This document shows, piece after piece, positions 24,901 through 39,900 of a stretch of 64,000 nucleotides of DNA. Below the pieces are notes generated by a model. That model did not search any database. It was not told the origin of the DNA and was given only the letters and a program-made list of their open reading frames with translations. Within the stretch, counting starts at the first letter, position 1, and every line of letters starts with the position of its first letter. The stretch covers positions 48,996,176 to 49,060,175 of the forward strand of contig NC_088865.1 in NCBI RefSeq assembly GCF_032884065.1, read 5' to 3'. The stretch is from Artemia franciscana (Eukaryota; Arthropoda; Branchiopoda; Anostraca; Artemiidae). The position numbers were made by a program, and so were the translations under genes.

Positions 24901-27900
24901 AAAAAAAAAAAAAAAACGAACGTGATTGACAAACCAGCAAAAAATACGTTAAAAAATTATAGCGCCATAGGAGGTGTTTTCCTTTTCGGCCAACCGTATA
25001 GGGCTAAACGAGAAGCAGGTTGTCCTCGGTTGGCGTGGGAGGATGTCATAAGGAAAGATTTAAGGGAAATGGGAACTTGCTGGAAGGGTGATAAGAAGGG
25101 GGCATTGAATAGATTGGGATGGAGCAGAAGCGTGTGTAGCTGTGTTGGCCACAGGTGGCTTGGTGCTGCGGTGAGTTGTTCGATGTAGCAGCAGTATTTA
25201 GATTTTATGTATTAAACTCTTTAAATATTGGATTCTCAAACATGTAGCATGCGTTTATTTTGTAGTTTATTTTCTGTTTATTAATTTATTTTCTGTAGCA
25301 TGAATTTGTGTATTAAATTCTTTAAATATTGAATTCTCAAACCTATAGCATGAGTTTATTCTGTATCTGAGAGTTGTTTTTTCAATAGTAATCTTAGAAA
25401 CAATCATATAAGACTAACAGAAACAATGAAATAAAAATTCCAAACAAGTATTTCTTAGTTTTAAGTTAGGCTATAAAAAATGCAACTTGTTATTTGAATT
25501 TGAGGTAAACACTGGCGGAAATAAACTTAAGAAAATAAATTTCCTCTGAAGGTGTAGTTGTCTTTGGGAATCAACAGAATGATAATGTTGTATTTTTTTA
25601 CGGACAATAAGCGTTGTCAAATTTAACTAATTAGTTTTTCTTATATATTTTTGCAGTTTCAATGTAGCAACACTGACGAAAATATAGTACTGACCTTATA
25701 AAAATCCTTCAGGTATGGATTAGACCTAAGATGGTCCCAGAGGGATTTTTTTCCATATTTAGTTCCATATCCCATTATCTTCGAAAGGTACTCAACTTAG
25801 TTGCTTTCATTTTACAATGCAAAACACTAAAGTTTCCGATCTTCTCATTATCTAGGGTTTTATTTTCTCGAAAATTCAGAAGTGTCACAATACCATCTAT
25901 CATTTTATTATTTTTTTACATAAGCTATGTTTATTAATAAGAATAAAACTTAACAAAATAGATAAATGTATATAAATATCAAAATTTGTTTTTATATAGA
26001 GCTCAAAATTATCATACAATGAAATTACATTAACATTCGTTGAACTAAACGAACACCAAGCAAGCTTTATTTGTGTTATAAACGCTGTATTAGGACACGC
26101 TGCGGATTAAGGATGAAAGATTTCCAAAGATCGTTCTTTTCGTCCATCCATCTAAGCCCAAACGAAAAGCAGGTCATCCTCAAATGGGCTGGGAGGAGGT
26201 TGTAAGGAAGGATTTAGAGGGAATTGGAATTTCTTGGGAGAGTGTAAACTGGGAGGCTTTGAATTTCATTGGAGGAGGAGTGTTTCCAGCTGCGTTGGCC
26301 TCGGCCGGCTGGGGGCTGCAGTGAGTTGTTTTCATACTCAGCCCAATTTTAATCCACAAATCTGTTCTCTTATTTACCTCAGCATATGTCCACATTAATA
26401 CATTCTCTAACTGAGCTTATTTTAGTATATACTTATAAAGTTTGAATATTTTGGCTTCACACTGGAAGCCTTTGTCAAAAGAAAAGAATATAGAAAAGGT
26501 AAAAAACTGTATTAAAAGGGTACTATATACAACATTCGTTGAGTTAAAACGGGTAATAAAGATTAAAAAAACATTATGCAAAAAACTATAAATGACAGAA
26601 AAATCACATCTGATAAAGCACAGCTGTTGTTTTGAAACAAATTTGTCTATGAGATATTTTCGAATAATACGCTGTTACAAATTGGCGGAAAGCCAACTAT
26701 CGGTGCGTAATATTTGTGAATTACTACTTTAAAACTGGTGACACCATAGATACCGTAGATTATAAAATTCACACGCCTATTTATTGCAACGTGATTAAAA
26801 CAAAATAGCTATGTTAAAAAAAAATATGTTAAGAAAGGTGATTACTTCATAACAATGTTTCTTGCAAAACATTGAAAATTCAAAGTTTTTGAAATTCCAC
26901 TGGCATAAATTGGCTGAAGGCCAACTATTGACTAATGGTCGAATGAAGAAAAATTTATTGTTAGATAGTGTGCTACTAGTAGTAGACCACTTTACCAAAG
27001 TATAACAGTTCAAAATAGGGATGAAACCTTTTAATCGACAGTGAACAGATATAAAATTTTTAACTGGATATTTCGAACACACATACCGTGTTCACCATCA
27101 GCAGTGAAACTAAAAGACATCAATAAAAACAAACAAAATTTATACCCAATAAACTAATTACATATAGTTATTGCTCTTATTTTTTTTTCAATGCAACAGC
27201 GGAGGCAAATCTCCTTGACCTTTTCGATTCCGGTTAATCTACTTTGTAACGATATTTCTTGTTATAATAGTTATTCCGATGGCATGAGGCATGGTTTTCA
27301 TTGACGCACTAGAACGATATATACGGTGGCGTTAATTAGGGGAAGGGCAGCGGACCCTCCAAAATTTGAAAGATACCTTGTTTTGGTATTTTCATTAAAA
27401 CAATCTAAAAACAAAATGCCCTCCCTTGGATTTTTAAGAAATATCTTTTTTTGTACCTTCAGCGAAAATTGACCAACGAAAATGCCCCTTGCCCCTACAT
27501 TTTCGTAAATTGGCATCCCTGGATTAATACCATCATGAATCATAAAGCCTATAGTGTCCAGTCTATGGTGACCATTCCAGTCTATTCCAGCTGTGGGAAA
27601 CACACCTGTTAGCATTACTGTTTTAATACTAGCATTATTTCCTTTATCGGTATTTAGGCTGTTTGGCTGATGGACCCCATTTTCCTAAGGAAGATTGACC
27701 CTCCCTCCTATGGTATGATAATGCTCGATAAAAAAAAGTTTGGGTTGAATTAAAATGGAATAGTTGTGGGCATCAAGTAATGGCTATTTGTAGAAAAAGC
27801 CAAGACAGATAGTCCAATTGAGTGAGAGGCAATTCTGGCATTAATCGCCCCCCCCTTATCCCCCCTTATTAGGATTGTATAAAAATGATTTTAGTTCATT

Positions 27901-30900
27901 TGTTAATAGGTCTATCCATTATCCGTCCATGCGTCATTCCTAGGGCAGTAAAACTAAGGTAGTCATAGAGCTAAGATAGTCATAGAGCCTACATTTTTCC
28001 AAGTGTTTGGTTCAATGGTACGGGTAAACGGCTGGAGTAAGTGTGCCTATCTTATTGGACCAATGTGTGTTATCTTTTAACAAGGCACGCCTGCTTAGAG
28101 TAATTCAATAGTAATTACTATTTGAACGCTACTGAAGAAAAGTTACCATTTACCAAAGACGCTACTTCACTTCAAAAAGGCTGATTGTATTTGTCATCCC
28201 AACAAGTTCGGTCTTCATTCTACCATCATGAATCATAAAGCCCATAATGTCCAGTCTACGGTGATAGTTCCAGCGATCGGAAGCACACCTGTTAGTATAA
28301 CTGTTTTAATACTAGTATTATTTCCTTTTTTGGTTTTTAGGCTGTTTGGCTGATGGACCCTAAAGAGGTCACAGATGAGATGCACACAGATTTCTATAGA
28401 TTTGTCGCTAATTCATTTGACCGGCCTCGTTTTACACTTCACTATAAGACAGATGCACCAATCAATGTCCGAGCTCTGCTTTATATCCCTGAAAGCAAAC
28501 CTGGTAAGCCCCAAGCCTGTAACGAATTTTGATATTGTTCCAGTTTTTTTTTTCTGTGGTAAAGCTAAACGCAGTTTTATTTTACCTACTAGAAATAAGA
28601 TCCAAACTAATTTAACACCACCCCTCTCTCTTCAGTGCATTCATATAATTACTAGGTCTATCCTTGTGTTTTTTGTTGATATGCAACAAATGATTTTATA
28701 TCTTTTTCTCATTTTGTGCCTTCAGTTGAACTGCCTATCCGTCTAGTAGACATGCGCACCAATTAACGGTTGTAAGTTAGGCTGAGAATATGCTAATTTC
28801 TCTCATAAAAGAAAAAGCTACCCACCCTATCCACATATTCGTGCTTAGTTTGTATATATTTGTGAAGGTAGTTTTCTTAATCAGGAAGTTGTTGTTTCTA
28901 TTGTTTGTAGTATCATATACTGAAACATTCATTTTGATAGAGAGTTAATGCAATATTTTTTTTTTTTTCAATACTTTGCTAACGCTCGTACTGTGCTTTG
29001 CATTCGTGAAAGCAGTCCTGGTAAATCTTTGCCTCTGATAAGTTTTAATATTGTCCCCATTTGTCTGTGATAAAACTAAACACAGTTTTGTTTTCTCCCG
29101 CTATAATTATGGTTTACTCTTTACTTTTAACCCCCTCCCCCCTCTCCATTATATACTGATAAAAATTGAATGCTGTTGTTTTTTTTTGTCAGGCAACTAA
29201 TGATTTTCTATCCTTTTCCTCATTTTTTACCTTCAGCTGAACTACATATCTCTCTAGAAGATAGACTCTAGTTTAAAAAATTTTCTATTCCAGGTTATTT
29301 TAGAGAGAATTCTCCTATTCCAGGGTTGTTTAGGTGCTGAAATACAAATTGGGTGGCAAAATTCATGGTAACCCAGTCTGATTTTTGTTATTGCTTAAAC
29401 TTTAGAAAATGGAGATGGTTAAACTTTGGTTGATCAAATTATTGATTGACCATTATTGACCAAAGAAATATTGAATTAACTTTAGAACTTTAGAATTTGG
29501 AGATCGTTAGACTTCGATGACCAAATTATTTATTGACCATTATCGACCAAAGAAATATTGAATTAGCTTTAGAACTTTAGAATTTGGAGATCGTTAGACT
29601 TCGATTGAAAAAATTATTGCTTGACCATTATTGACCTAGGAAATATTGGATTAACTTTAGAACACCGAAGATGCCAATAAAAAAAATATTTTTTTCTCCC
29701 TATCTTAGGTTGATTCATACATGAAAATCGCAATTTTCTAAGATTTTTCGTTACTTGTATGAAATACCCCCTACCAATAAAGTTGTTCATTCGTTTACGC
29801 ATTGTAGGACCGGTTTTTTGTTAGTTTCTTTCAGCTTAGCGTGAGACAAGATAAAGAGAAGTGACAGAATACATGGAAAGTATGCATAACTTTGGCTATA
29901 TATTTGCACAATAGGGGAGGGAGTAAAGTATTTGGACAGTATGAAGTTAGAAAACAATTCTTATTACATAATATGCAGAATAATTGTACCTGACACATTA
30001 GGCATTCAGACCCGCTATATTTTACCCCCACCCCCTTAATGCGTAAATATATAGCCCAAATTTGTTTCTAAAGTATTATATTTTATCATACTTAGGTATA
30101 TTTCATCAGGATTGAGCCTCAGAAAAACATTAGAAGAATGTTAGGTAGGGGGTATTTCATACAAGTACCGATTTTTTTTATAGTTGATTTAAAATCATGA
30201 AGTTTTCAGGGCAAGACCACATCTTCGTCAGTGTTGCCACCAAGCAAAACCCATATAGTTATGGTTTTGTAAGTTTCCGTTTAATTAATTTAAACAATAT
30301 GGTTTCATTTCCACTGGCCTTGGTACTGTAGTACCAAGGACTATGCATAACTACTGTACATAACTATGCATAACTACTGTACATAACTATACCCATATAG
30401 TTATGGTTATGTAAGTTTACATTTAATTAATTCAAATAATCAAGTTTCATTTCCACTGGCCTTGGTACTGTAGTACCAAGGACTATACATAACTACTGTA
30501 CATAACTATACATAACTACTGTACATAACTATACCCATATAGTTATGGTTATGTAAGTTTACATTTAATTAATTCAAACAATATGGTTTCATTTCCACTG
30601 GCCTTGGTACTGTAGTACCAAGGACTATACTTAACTACTGTACATAAACTACTATACATAACTACATAACATACTATACATAACTACATAACATACTATA
30701 CATAACTACTATACATAACTACTGTACATAACTATACCCATATAGTTATGGTTATGTAAGTTTACATTTAATTAATTCAAATAATCAAGTTTCATTTCCA
30801 CTGGTCTTGGTACTGTAGTAGACACACAATAGAGTTCTTTTTGCAGTCTTATCGCCAAAAACTGATTGATGACAGTAGCTGGACAAAATCTTAAAATAAT

Positions 30901-33900
30901 GTAATTTGAGAGAAGGAGGGCTGGTGCCCTGTTCGTTGCGCTTATGACTGATATGTAACTATATCTTTAATTTGTTGCCCTCTTTCTGCTATTTCATTAT
31001 TTAAATTTTTTCTAGGTTTATTTGATATGAGTCGTGAGACGGAGACATCTGTGTCGTTATATTGCCGAAAAGTTCTGATCAAAAGCAGAGCCGATAAAGT
31101 ACTTCCCAAGTGGCTGCGATTTGTAAAAGGTATTGTGTGATTTATATTATGGTGACTATTTATTGTCACCATCAACCATGGTTTCCTTTGAATTTTCTTT
31201 TAAATAGTGTAGATTTATATTGCCAGTTTTTTACTTTATATTATTGACTTCGTGGTTGATGTTAGTTCGTGTGATGTTGGTTGATGTTGAAACTATTGGT
31301 AGGCGTCCTTTGTGAGTAGGTTCTGGAGAATTTTCACAAGGAAAAAGTTCTTCATGGGGTAGTTATCGACATCCCGTACTTTAGTTAAGAGGAAAATTGC
31401 CTTAAACAACTTTTAAAAAATAGCACAAATGTTAAACAAAAACAAAATCTGTGTTCCTATGAAAGTAGCGAACGCCTAAAAACTTAAAGTGCATAAATAC
31501 CCCACATAGTGACGGTATAGCTTAAAAGTGCTCAAATCACCCTAAATATTAAGGGGTTACCACCTCCTGCCCCCCCCCCCCCCTCTACCGACTTTATGCT
31601 GATATTAATAATGTGTTCGAGCAGTCCTTATCCAACCTAAACCTATCGGTTTGCACCAACTTCCCTGAATGTAATCTCTAAAGATAACATCAATACTTAT
31701 CTGGCAACTTGTTAACTGAAATGCTATTGACAGCGACGAATAACAACATTGTTATTCCTGACCGGGAATGTGGATAACTTAGCATCCTCAGAGGCATAGT
31801 TATTGGACCTTTTTACTATTTTGGACAAAGTGGGTATTTCATAATTTTGATTAGTTTGTAGGGGAGCATCTAAAGACAACAGTGTGCCTTTGCCCAAGAC
31901 TACTGTCCAATATCACCTTAAAGTGTCAGCTTAATACCCTCAGCAGCTCCTGATGTATTGCTGATGCACCCTTTTGACAATCACCCTCCACATAGTATGT
32001 TTTGATTTTGTTCGACAACCTCTTAAACATTTCCGCAAATTAGTCTCAAGTAGACTCAGTCGTAGTCGCGGTTGCAAACAGTCACAGTTGCAATAGTAAC
32101 CTAACCTAACCTAACCTAACTCCACTGTAAGCATAGCTTGTTTACAAATCCCTGAATGTGAGCCGACATGTCACAATTACTCTCCGTTTTGGTCTCTGCA
32201 TATAATTTCATATCTGCTCCATTTCAGAAGATAATAAATTTGTTGTTTACAAATGACGTCACTTCCTGCATTTTTCGGGTTCAGCAAGTGTAACTTACCT
32301 GACAACTAATCCAGACCGTAAGTAGCGGCGAAGACCACACTGCCTTTCCATCATAAACAAAAAATGACATATAGAACAATTGGTAATTTTTTTGGTAAAA
32401 GTGGAATTCCAAAACTTGAAATGAATATCCGACCCTATGTTTAAGAGCCGTCCTCAGCGCAGCATAAGTGAAAATATAAAAGATTCATTTGTCCTGGTTG
32501 AACTTCGTTGAAGTCCGGATGCTAGGGCTGATTCAATTTTAATTTTTAGGTTTAATGGTCATATTTTAGATAATCCCGTGTCTTACTTTTACGCGTAGCC
32601 ATGAACAGAGACGCTTCCATCCGACCCTTTGTCCAAGGGCCGTCCTCAGCATAGCATAAGTGAAAATATAAAAGAAATACTTACGTTAAAATTGGACCAT
32701 TAAAACAAAAATATAACATGAAAAGTAATAAAAAAAGAAAAGAAAAGTTAAAACAGCCCTAGCGTCCTTACTTCAACGACGTTCAACCAGACCATTTCAA
32801 ACAGTAATCCTCCTAAGCTCTGACGTCCTTTACGACTCGAAGAACGCGTAGGATGAGTATGTGGGCTTGTCGGATAATTAATCTTGGAATGTTCATACGC
32901 ACTATACGCTTTCACAGTACGAAATTAATTTATTTATACCAAGTTATTAAGTTTCGTTATGTTAAATATAATTCACCATAATTAACAAGTTCTTTCACAC
33001 AAGGCTAATGTTCATATCCTTGAAACTATCATGTTCATCGTCAAAATTGTCGTTTTCTATTCAAAAATTAACGCGGAATCAGGATGGAGGTTCAGGCTCT
33101 GTTCTTATGATTATTATACCATTATAGCTTCTGATAAATGACGGCGTCAAGGGCTTTCTAGGAAATTTGTATTGATTTACTTAATATTATAAATATTAAA
33201 ATTATTATTAATATTAAAATTATAACTAATATTATTATTTATATTATTGATAATAACATATAAAATATAATATAAATTATTAATGTTATTAATAGTAATC
33301 AAAATTGTTTATTTGATAATAATAGTTATATTATTATAATATTAATAGTATTATTTATCTTACAATTAATATTAATTGCTATCGGAAATTCCATTTTGTT
33401 TCTATTGTGTTGACTTTTCCAAAGGGTAAAATAAACTTTTGCGACTTGAACTGGTACTGACTACTTCAAGGAACGAATTTGCTCCGTCAGATTACATAAC
33501 GTAATAAAAAGTCTCGGTGTAAGCCTAGAGAACTAACTGGAGGGGAGGAAACATGTTAAGAAACCAATTTTTACTTCATAATTTGTTAATAATCATAGTT
33601 AACACATTTTGCATGCAGATAACCTTTATCTTCAATTATTTCAGTTTTTACCACTTTTTTTAAGAATTCATCGATTTTTCGCAATAAACTTTTTCTAATT
33701 TTGAAAAGTCTGCTAAATACAGCAATTTCATCCCAAGATTCTGGCCGTTTTTCTGAAACAAAGCGCTATCTATATTTTTCGTCATAGAATTGTCTTTAAT
33801 CAATAGACTTTTCTCATGAATTTGTGTTAACGCCACTGCGATTGCTTTAACGTTCTCTACAAACAAATTTTGCGTAGGGTGCTCTGTTTCAGTGACGATT

Positions 33901-36900
33901 TACAAGTGAAGAAAAGTCATCAAAAATGATAAATATATTTAAAAAATTGGAAAAACACTTAAATAAGTGAAGATAAAAGGATACACGTCCTGAAGTGGCT
34001 TGTTTAGTATTAATTTAAATAATTCCTAGGGTATTTGTTTGTCAATTAATTTTTCAATTTCTATCGTGAAGGCCAACGTGTGTGAACAATACATTTTCTT
34101 TGTATTTTTATTATTTACGAATTTTGTCTAAGTTTCTTCAATCGGAGATTTGAGAAAGTATTTTTATAAGTGCTATAAATAGCAGTTTTTTTTATTTATA
34201 AGTAAGTTTTTTTTTTATTTAAATATTTTTTATTTATGGCTTGACGATACAGAAGAAACATAAGATACAAAGTAAGAAAAAGAAAGGAAAATATATTCAT
34301 AATTCTGTAAATATAATATATTATTTTATGATTAGTTAATTCGCAATCAACGCATGATTTGAAGCTATTGTATTGATTTCTTAAGCAAATTGATGCTGTC
34401 TATTATAATAATTAGCATCTGTGACAACGAAAATTAGCTCACTTTTTTAAAAGAATTCCTGAGCTGGGTAATAACAAATCTGAGGGTAATATTGCTAAAC
34501 AGATATCTCGAATCAAAGCATCGTAAATAATGGAGATGACACACTCTCTTGAAACCAGGGTTAAGCAGGGATAATGTCGGTGGAGGATTATCCACGGGGG
34601 GATTTTTCCAGATATTTTAAAATTTAAAAATACGATTTTAATTAATTCCTAGGGGGGATTTTCTGGGGGAGGGATTTCCTTGAATTTACTTGCGTTTGAG
34701 ATTGCATCAGGGTGAGATGGGTACTAGTTTTGTTAAACTGTTTGATTTAAATGATATACGAGTAATAGATACTTCCATATGGCATTTTCAAATCAAAAAT
34801 TCTAAAAACTATTTTTATGACAAATCTCTGTTAATTTTACCTCCTCGTTCGGATTGTCGGAGGTCTGGGATGTACCGAATTCCTTTTGTTAGTTCTGAAA
34901 GGTCAAGATTTTCGATTAGGTACCAAATACCCTTCACTGCTAACAATTATAAGCTGAATGATAAAATTCTGTTTGATCCGTCCCAAAAATCTTAGCTAAA
35001 TTTAAAAAAGCAAATATTAAAGATTGTTTGCTAAATTTTTTATTATTCACCATTGATGATGGGAAATTAAATTATTTGATCTTCTTATTTGTGTGCTTTG
35101 TTTTTGTGTCCCTGTGTCTGGGATGGCCTCCCACGCCCCTCCTGCCCAATATTTATTTATTTACTTATCCTTGTTACTTCTCTTTTATGAGTTTTTTTTC
35201 TATTTTGTTTGTCGTTTGTCGTGTTAAAGTTTGGAATCATTATTATGATGAGATTATGATGTTTTTTCTATGTTTTTCAACTGTCCTAGCCTTACGAGCT
35301 CTGCTCTCTGTTGGGGCATAATATTGTTTTTGTATTTTCTAAGTTGAATAAAGAAAAGGTTGAAGTTGAAGTAGTGTCACACAAAAAGTATCTGAAAATG
35401 ATTATCGTGAGAAAGCACGAATAAAATAATTATTTTTTTTTTATTTTATATAATTTTAGGTGTTGTGGACAGTGAAGATATACCTTTGAATTTGAGTAGA
35501 GAGCTTCTTCAAGATGGGGCCATAATAAGAAAATTAAGAACAGTGTTAACCAACAGAATTTTAAGATTTTTGAATGACAAAGCCAACAAAAAGCCAGAGG
35601 AATATTTTGAGTTCTACCAAGACTATGGACTATTTCTGAAGGAAGGAATAGTCACTGGAACTGAACAAGTTGAAAAGGTAGTAGCTCTATCTGTTCACCA
35701 TTTGCTGAATTCACAAAGAGTAAAAGGGTTGGGCAAGGTCTTATCCAGGTTTTTTGCGAGGGGGAGGGGGGTACAAAAGGATTTTTTCCAGGAGGGTGTT
35801 TTACAAAAAAAAACTTTAAAAAGCGCATCAAAAATTTGTTTGTATTCATTTTTGTTGCGTTTTTATTTATTTGTTGCGTTTTTATTTATTGTTAATGTTA
35901 ATGTAAGCTGTGTAAGGTTTGGTATTTTATTTGTCTGGAGTCCAAGGGTTCAATGTTTAAACTCATGGCAACGGTCTTTCTATAATTCGATAGCTGAGAT
36001 TCTTTATTCTCTAATTATATTTTTGAAAATTGCCTTGTATTTTTTTATTTATTTTTATTGAAGAATACGTGAAAACCATTATAAACGTGGTAAAATCCTA
36101 AAATTAATTTTGAGACATTATGGTGTCTCATGTGCCCGCAAAACGTTCACAGTAGGTTTCGTGTACAACATTTATATGCGGCGAAATGCACGAGTTATGT
36201 ATGGTATTACAATATCGATATATCTATCAAGTGTGTACGTGCGTGTTTTGTTTGTGTATGTACCTTTTCCTTTGTACTAAAAAACAGCCAGTACTTATCA
36301 AGCTATAAGCAGTAAAACTAGAATAGTTTTCGAACCACAAGAACGGACTATTGCTGTTTGTTACTACTTGGAGTCTGAATACCAAATTTTCTTAAGCTGA
36401 TTAAATTAATGGGTAGTTTTTTAACGACAATATTGCCATTCGCGAATTTTAAAAGGAGACATCTGTAGGTTAGAACTTTAACTCATTCGCGGATACTTGA
36501 CATCGTTTTTTTTTGCGGGTAAATCCTTTTGCGGGACAACTCTGTGTGAGATTGGTCATAAATCCGACAATGAATGAATAACAATGAATGAATAAATGAA
36601 TGACAATGAATGAAAACAATAAATTCAACAATGAATGATGAATTTTTAGTTTGACCCTTGAGCAAGTACTGTTGAGACGCCATATAGTCTCGACTTAAAT
36701 TTGAGACCGCGCCATGTGTCCCTTGTATATACGAAACCCTCACACTGGTTGTCGCGTACATCTGTATTTCTAAATAAATGAATAATATATAATATTGCAT
36801 ATCGATCTAAGTGTCTGAGTGTCTTGAGTGTTCACACTTTTTCTATTACACCGGAAATGAGCTGAACTAACGAAACTGCAGACGTGAAAATTCGCACAGA

Positions 36901-39900
36901 ATAGTTTTTACCAACGAGAAAGGACATGAGAAAATAAATAAACTAAAGTAAAAGCTAAAACCGGGAATAGAATGACCTGAAAACGAGCGCGCAAAGGTCA
37001 AAAGCTTAAGGTTTCGATAAAAGAGTATGGGTAACTCAGAAGGGTGGGTACCGGTGCTAGTTCGACAAAAAAAAAACCTCAACGTGACACATGGGACTTT
37101 TTTTTTTACTGTGTTGACAAAATTAGTGTAGTAGTAAGTGTCTGATCTCAGCTCCTGACAGAAAAACGGTTACAAAGCTTAAAAAAGGCAAATGTCGACA
37201 AACGCTAAATGACGTTGATGGTTTTTTTTTGCCATCACTGGCACCAGTTCTACTCTTATAAGTTACCCATACTCTTTGGTTTCGACTATTTTTGACGATC
37301 CTTGACATTCTGTGTATTTGACATTACCAAACTTATGACATAATTGCCAAAAACCATTTGCTGAGCTGCATTCTAAGGAAGAATCTGCAGGACAATGTAT
37401 ATTCAATCACCCCTCGATCCTTCTGATCTACATTATCCTGCTGATCTTTCTTTTGAGAACAGTTACCAAACGGTTTTTGGCAATTACCTCAGACTTTTAG
37501 AAGTGTCAGATACGGCCATTAGATAATACAGCGACGATGTCTATTGTTCTCGTTTTTTATTGCTATAATTTTTGCTCATCCACTTGATCAATAATTGTGT
37601 TTGTTTTTGCTAGGAAGAGATTGCAAAGCTTCTTCGCTATGAATCCTCTGGCATGCCACCCGGCCAAAAGGTTGGTTTAGCCGATTATTGCTCCAGATTG
37701 CGTCCTGGTCAACGAGATATTTATTATTTAGCTGCACCAAGCAGAGAATTGGCAGAATCCTCCCCATATTTAGAGGCTCTACGGGAGAAAGATGTTGAAG
37801 TTCTCTTCTGCTATGAACCCTATGACGAGCTGGTCCTTTTACAGCTAAGACAGTATGATAGGAAGAATGTGACGTCTGTTGAAAAGGAAATAAGGACGAC
37901 TAAATCAGCCGGTGATGTTGACGATTTAGGTATGTTCTCAATTTGGTCACGGATCTAATAATCACGGTCACGGATAGGCAAACTGTTGCCTATAAAATAA
38001 CTATTTCTTCTTTTTCTTTTTTTGGGAGGGGGAGGATGTTGATGTATAATTTTTAATTAATTTCAATACATACTAAATCCCCATTCCTCCACCCATCACA
38101 TACGTGTATACCCACGAGACGGTGGGGGAAATATCCCCGGGATTAGTCAAAATGACTTAGTTTGTCATATCTCCTTCCTGGGATAGTTGAAGGACACCTG
38201 ATCCTTTGAGGAGAAGATAGTCTCAAAATCTGAAATACAGGAGCTAGCTAATTGGCTTAGTGCTATTTTAAATCTAGAGGCATCTTCAGTCTAAAAGGGC
38301 CACTTTAAGTCCAAAATGAGCTCCAAAAAATTGGCAGTAGTTATCTAAGAATTCAATTCTTATTTTCAACCCTCTTTCATTTTTAAGAAAAAAAAAGGGA
38401 CTAAACAAGTTCGCGAATTTTTCAAAACATTTTTATATATTCAGTACAATTTATTTATTTATTTCTGGTTGATGTTTCGGTACCAGTTTGAAACAACACC
38501 AAAAATGGGCAAATGACTTGGAAAACATAATAAATTCTTGAAAAATCATAGATGGTACCAATTTTTTTTCTCATGATTATTTACCTTTTTAGGAGAAGGC
38601 AGTCTGTCAAAATCCGAAATACAGGAACTGACCAATTGGCTGAGTGCCACTTTAAGTCCAAAAGCCAATAGAGTCACTGTGACAAACAAATTAGCCTCCC
38701 ATCCTTGCGTTGTTACTGTCGAAGAAATGGGCGCGGCCCGTCACTTTGTCAAGACTCAGTTTCAACAGATTCCGGAAAGCCAGCGATACCAAATTCTTCA
38801 GCCTCAATTAGAGATAAATCCCAGGTGATGTTTTGACCATGCATTAATAGATTTAATTTTCCCACATTAATATTATTTTGAGTTTTCTGTTGAAGTCGCG
38901 TGTCCTAGTTTTTACATAAATATATATAACCAAGCGTATCCAGGTTTTTTTTCGGGGGGCAGGGGTACAATTTTTTTTACGCAGCAATAATTTATTTATA
39001 TTCATTTGTGTTACGTTTCTACGAGTCGACGAACATTTCGGCGTGGGAGGTTCAAACCATCACACGAAGGATATTTTTTCAGGGAGGGGATTTTTTTTTT
39101 TTTTTAACAATGAGTAAAAAATGCTCAGAAACTCGGGAAAACTTAGGATTTAAAGGGGCGATGCCTCCTAAATCCCTCCTTCTCCTGCTTATGTTTGGTA
39201 TGTGTGGTTACAACTCTTAAGAAAATAGTCTTTTATTTGTATTTAAGGGATGCATGAGGAATCGAAGGATCAGAAAGAGCATTGAGGCAAAAATGTCAAA
39301 ATTTTTAGGCCTTTAAATATATGTTACTTAATATTCCTTTGGAATGTCTTTAGAGTGCCTGTATTTAAAAATAAAAGTTTAGTTTTTCCAGAGGAAAGTT
39401 TAGTCCAATATATGAGAGGAGAGTCAAATGGGTGACAGGGGATGAGTTTTGCCAAATGGTGTACAGAAAAGTGCCGTAAAACCAGTAGGAAACTGAAGAA
39501 TATGAGGAAATTGTGATAGATGTTTTTCATTTAAAGATTATTCTTTAAAGTTATTAAAGCTTTTGTATTGTTTTTCCAGTTTTCAAGTAAAATCTCAAAG
39601 TATTTTCAAGTTTTATTTTTAATGGTTGTAAAATTTACTGAAAGTTCAATATACTTAATTATTTGCTTACTTATTTACTGAATCTAAAACTTAATGAATA
39701 TTGAATGTTTTACCTTACTAGTTTTAAGCATAAAGTTAAATTGTCTTTCTTAAAGGTATTAGGGATAAGTTGAGACATGAAGCGTAGTGATGTATCATGG
39801 AAGAGTAGTTTGAGTGACGTGGACATGCTCTTAAAAGTAAAAATGCATTACCCCCAAGGTCGCATCCAAGGGGGGGGTAGAGGTTTTGAACCCTGTCGAA

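Noticed and set aside
35678..36061. Read-through of the TRAP1 exon 7 frame
   Set aside because: Similarity to HSP90 stops exactly at the GTAGTA donor and resumes at 37614 in phase; the extension is intron.
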